Shown here one piece after another: positions 60,988 through 64,000 of a stretch of 64,000 bases of DNA (the stretch's first letter is position 1; each line of letters opens with the position of its first letter). The translations under genes were made by a program, and so were the position numbers. Origin of the DNA: CBDAPI01 sp964565865 (GTDB lineage: Bacteria > Acidobacteriota > UBA6911 > RPQK01 > CBDAPI01); contig CAZMGM010000001.1 in assembly GCA_964565865.1 (NCBI GenBank), forward strand, positions 62,001 through 126,000, in the 5' to 3' direction. Below the pieces are notes generated by a model, which had not been told where the DNA came from, did no database searches, and saw only the letters and a program-made list of their open reading frames with translations.

Positions 60988-63900
60988 CTAGAACTTATAT
61001 CTCAAGCCGAACTGAATCTCGCGCCCGGGGAAAAAGGTGTTTGCAATACCGAAGTCGGGCCCGGAGACGGCGTTCACATTAGCCACGTTGGCCCGATTCG
61101 TAGCATTGAACGTCTCAAACAGAAGGCTGAAAGTGTGTCTGTCTCTGACCCGGAAAACTTTTTCCAACCTCAGGTCCAGGTCAAAGACCGGGTCTGTTCG
61201 AAAGTCGTTTCGTGGAAAGCTCGTGTCGCGCTGATCCACCAGCCCGTCTCCGTCCTGGTCCGTAATTCCACGTGGATTAAAGGCATTCCCACTGCGCCAG
61301 AAAGCGATGAGACTGAAGTTCAGGTCCCAGGGAAGGGTCAGGTAGTGGTGTCCGGAGAAAATGTGAGGAGCCGACAGATTGGAAGGGCCCCAGTCCACAT
61401 GTGGGTCATGGTTGTTGCTGAAGCCCGAACCAACACTGCCGATGAGCAGATTGTCGTATGCTCGAGAGCCAGTGTATGAAAGGTTGAAGCTGTAACGGTT
61501 GCTGAAACGTTTTCGCAGTTCAACAATCACTCCGTCATAATTGACCAGTCCCTCATAAGTGACCTGGCTGATGCGGGGGCCACCGTCGGTGGTCATACCG
61601 AAACGGGGATCGCCGGGAGACACATCGAAAAGGTTAACAATGCGGCGAGTCAAGAGATCCCGGCTACGGCGGTGCACGTAGTTGACCGCCATCACAAAAT
61701 TGGTACTGACTTGATGGTCAGCACCCAGGTTGAAGGCAACTGTACGCGGTGTCCGATGCTCTGAAAAGCGGGAAACCGACCGGGTCAGATTGAGTGGACC
61801 TCTCGGAAAAAAGGAAAGAACCCGGTCGCCCACAATCGACCCCCCCGGGACGTCAAAGAATTCCCAGTCGGTACCGACATAAGTGGCTTCCAGCAGCTGA
61901 ACGGCCTGTTCAGGAGATAGCCCACTCAATTGTCTGATGTTGTTGGCCGTGATGACGGTTGGATCGTCGGCCTCTGAAACGAAAATGCCCAAAAGCTCGT
62001 ACAGCGTCAGCGGGTTGTCGCGTAAATCTGCAGCAAACTGAGAATAGGCAGGATTCTCGGCTGGCGTCCGGGAACCGTCTCCGGCCGGAAATCCCGAGGT
62101 GATCACGAGATCAATGAGCGAGTCGGAATAGTTGGACCCCAGGCGGGGCAGGGCGACATCGAAAATGGACCTGGTAAATACTCCTCCCAGTTCCGGAACG
62201 GTAGCGGCTGCCGCCAGCAGATTTCGATCGTAAAAAAGACCGGCGCTGCCCCGGACAACGGTCCGGCTGTTACCACCCGGATTCCAGGCAAATCCGACAC
62301 GTGGAGCCAGATTGTTTCGATCATCTCCAAAGAGACTCGCGTAGTCGTAGCGCAACCCCAGATTCAACGTAAAATCGGGTCGAACCTGCCATCCGTCCTG
62401 CATGAACGCGCCAAAATCGTGATTCTTCATATCCACGGCCAGACGCCCATCCGGATTCCCGGAAAGGGTGAAAAACCGGGCCGCAGCTTGCTGGAAACCC
62501 AGGCGAAGAAACTCCTCCTCCATAACGTCTGCCTGATTCGGATTCAGGAAGGACGAGGAATACTCAACATCATTCGTCACATCGTTAAAGCCCGTGACCC
62601 TACTTTGTAACCAGTCCCAGCCAAACTTGAACTGGTGACTTCCTCCGCTTCCGCCCAGCCAGCTCAGGTTCTGAGAGATCTGGAGACGACCCGTGTCGCG
62701 CTCTGTTCGTCCCAAGAATGGGGCACCGGTCTGCAGGAATCCGCTTCGCAACAGCAACAGTACAGGCTCCAGACGCTGCGTGCGTTGTAGATTGACTCCT
62801 GAGTCGGCGTCAATGTATTTGCCCATGGTCTCCAGTACGAAACGGGGACTGGCGCTCCAGGTCTCGCGCAAGGCCCAGCTGTTGGACTGACGTTCTTCGG
62901 CTCGGGCGGCACTGGGCAACGCGATAGTCCCGGCGATCGGCGAGCTGATTTCCCCACGGTTCTCCCGGGAGAACCGGTTAAAGGTAGCGTGCAGCTGATT
63001 GGCCTCGCTGAGGGTCCAGTCGAAGCGAAACATGCCTGTGAAGGCCTGAGTTTCGGGGCCAACATTGAAGTCTTCTCCTCCCGTAGCCGTTGCCAGACCA
63101 TCGCCGACAAAAGAAGGAATTCTCGACTGGTCTATGTTTACGCCCCGGATCTCATTCAGAAGCTCCAGGGCCCCAAAAAAGAAGGCTCGATCCCTGCGCA
63201 CAGGCCCCCCCAATGTCCCACCCCACTGACTTCTCTCCAGCACAGGTGCAGCCTGGCCTTCCACGTTGGACGCGTCCAGTGCATCATCTCGAAAGAACCC
63301 GAAGGCACTGCCTAAAAAGTCGTTTCCTCCCGACCGGGTCACAATGTTCACCACGCCTGCCTGGGCCCGTCCGAATTCAGCTTCGTATCCGGTCGTCATG
63401 ACCTCGAATTCCTGGATGGAATCCTGTGTGAAGTGCTGGAAGCTACCTCCGGTCAGAGGGTCATTGTTGTCAGTGCCGTCCACCAGGTAGGAAATCGCAG
63501 CACCTCTTTCTCCAAAAATAGAGATGTCGGTTCCTCGATCCCCTGATGGCTCGGGCTTGGCCCCGGGAGTCAGGGCGATGAGTTCCGTGAAGTTGCGGCC
63601 ATTGAGTGGAAGGGCATCCAGGGTCGCAGTGGATATTCTGGAATTGAGATCGGATCGGCTGGGCTCGATAATCGGAATCCGGGCAATAACTTCGATGGTC
63701 TGGTTCACCGATCCGGCTCGGAGTGTGAAGTCCAGAACCACACTCTGATTGACCGCTACACCGACTCCCGACTTGATCTGGGGTGCAAATCCGGACAGTC
63801 CTACTGTGATTTCGTAAGTCCCCGCCGGCAGGTGAGGCAACCGGTACTGCCCGGCATCTTCCGTCAGAGTCGTCACTTTACCGCCTGGAAGCGAAGCTCC

Positions 63901-64000
63901 CCTGGCGGTGATTCTGACTCCGGACAGGCCCAAGCCGGATCCATCCCTGACCGACCCCGCGATGGATCCGGCCACCCGCGCCCAGGAATTGGGGCACATA
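60988..64000 (-). CDS. Oar-like TonB-dependent receptor, 5' end outside window
   Basis: At least 1003 residues of an outer-membrane receptor of the large Oar-like type. The N-terminal carboxypeptidase-regulatory-like domain is clear (AGSIAGSVRDGSGLGLSGVR, GQYRLPHLPAGTYEITV). It is followed by the plug (LPLNGRNFTELIALTPGA, GERGAAISYLVDGTDNND, GYEAEFGRAQAGVVNIVTRS) and the long barrel ending in GLRYKF with the terminal Phe expected for outer-membrane insertion. The ATG at 63997-63999 is at the very edge and lacks a signal peptide, so the real start is probably beyond base 64000. Such receptors are greatly expanded in Acidobacteriota and import glycans or peptides. No stop or frameshift interrupts it. 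Confidence 0.92.
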   Translation of the reverse strand, partial: MCPNSWARVAGSIAGSVRDGSGLGLSGVRITARGASLPGGKVTTLTEDAGQYRLPHLPAGTYEITVGLSGFAPQIKSGVGVAVNQSVVLDFTLRAGSVNQTIEVIARIPIIEPSRSDLNSRISTATLDALPLNGRNFTELIALTPGAKPEPSGDRGTDISIFGERGAAISYLVDGTDNNDPLTGGSFQHFTQDSIQEFEVMTTGYEAEFGRAQAGVVNIVTRSGGNDFLGSAFGFFRDDALDASNVEGQAAPVLERSQWGGTLGGPVRRDRAFFFGALELLNEIRGVNIDQSRIPSFVGDGLATATGGEDFNVGPETQAFTGMFRFDWTLSEANQLHATFNRFSRENRGEISSPIAGTIALPSAARAEERQSNSWALRETWSASPRFVLETMGKYIDADSGVNLQRTQRLEPVLLLLRSGFLQTGAPFLGRTERDTGRLQISQNLSWLGGSGGSHQFKFGWDWLQSRVTGFNDVTNDVEYSSSFLNPNQADVMEEEFLRLGFQQAAARFFTLSGNPDGRLAVDMKNHDFGAFMQDGWQVRPDFTLNLGLRYDYASLFGDDRNNLAPRVGFAWNPGGNSRTVVRGSAGLFYDRNLLAAAATVPELGGVFTRSIFDVALPRLGSNYSDSLIDLVITSGFPAGDGSRTPAENPAYSQFAADLRDNPLTLYELLGIFVSEADDPTVITANNIRQLSGLSPEQAVQLLEATYVGTDWEFFDVPGGSIVGDRVLSFFPRGPLNLTRSVSRFSEHRTPRTVAFNLGADHQVSTNFVMAVNYVHRRSRDLLTRRIVNLFDVSPGDPRFGMTTDGGPRISQVTYEGLVNYDGVIVELRKRFSNRYSFNLSYTGSRAYDNLLIGSVGSGFSNNHDPHVDWGPSNLSAPHIFSGHHYLTLPWDLNFSLIAFWRSGNAFNPRGITDQDGDGLVDQRDTSFPRNDFRTDPVFDLDLRLEKVFRVRDRHTFSLLFETFNATNRANVANVNAVSGPDFGIANTFFPGREIQFGLRYKF

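Overview
The window reads as ordinary bacterial chromosome from a moderately GC-rich, heterotrophic, Gram-negative lineage. The gene content points to Acidobacteriota: an Oar-like TonB receptor with an N-terminal carboxypeptidase-regulatory-like domain, an RRM-type RNA-binding protein, secreted amidohydrolases, ThuA and VOC proteins, and several secreted families I associate with that phylum from memory. This is an inference from gene families; there is no rRNA here. I see no insertion sequence, CRISPR array or intact prophage. There is one tRNA, tRNA-Arg(TCT).

Layout. 1-5.4 kb: acyl-CoA/propionate catabolism (etfA 3' end, MDR dehydrogenase, acyl-CoA dehydrogenase, methylmalonyl-CoA mutase catalytic subunit). 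6-16.9 kb: LarA-like protein, an unusual gene with an in-frame TGA, RNase HII, CBM9-like protein, lipid acyltransferase, RRM protein, SRPBCC protein, aldo/keto reductase, D-aminoacylase-type amidohydrolase, MBL hydrolase. 17.4-21 kb: thrA-thrB. 21.8-28.3 kb: thiolase, then a reverse-strand set of APC permease, GSA-aminomutase-like enzyme and HemW-like radical SAM protein. 30-33 kb: tRNA, small ATPase, and a chorismate mutase-prephenate dehydratase-ACT protein carrying a degenerate DAHP-synthase domain. 33.7-40 kb: EEP-fold protein, coupled ThuA/DUF6786-like lipoproteins, and an extradiol-dioxygenase fusion paired with a sugar isomerase. 40.7-49.6 kb: sugar-acid style oxidation genes (D-2-hydroxyacid dehydrogenase, ALDH, IlvD/Edd dehydratase, Zn-ADH, two SDRs). 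50-64 kb: tRNA-editing protein, cupin, FecA-like receptor under a Fur-box palindrome, a coupled pair of large secreted proteins followed by PAP2, and the 3' part of an Oar-like receptor.

Two window-wide patterns stand out. First, many gene remnants lie between intact genes: fragments of secreted proteins, M24 and M19 peptidases, an alpha/beta hydrolase, a LolA-like protein, GH127, sulfatase, MBL, NRAMP and a sugar isomerase, most with frameshifts or nonsense codons. The longest genes are uninterrupted, which argues for real gene decay over sequencing error. Second, several intergenic stretches consist of degenerate repeats with a strict 7-base period.

The most interesting single loci are the in-frame TGA at 8313 followed by a SECIS-like hairpin, and the aromatic-pathway fusion at 31023-32993 whose DAHP-synthase domain has lost its apparent metal ligands.
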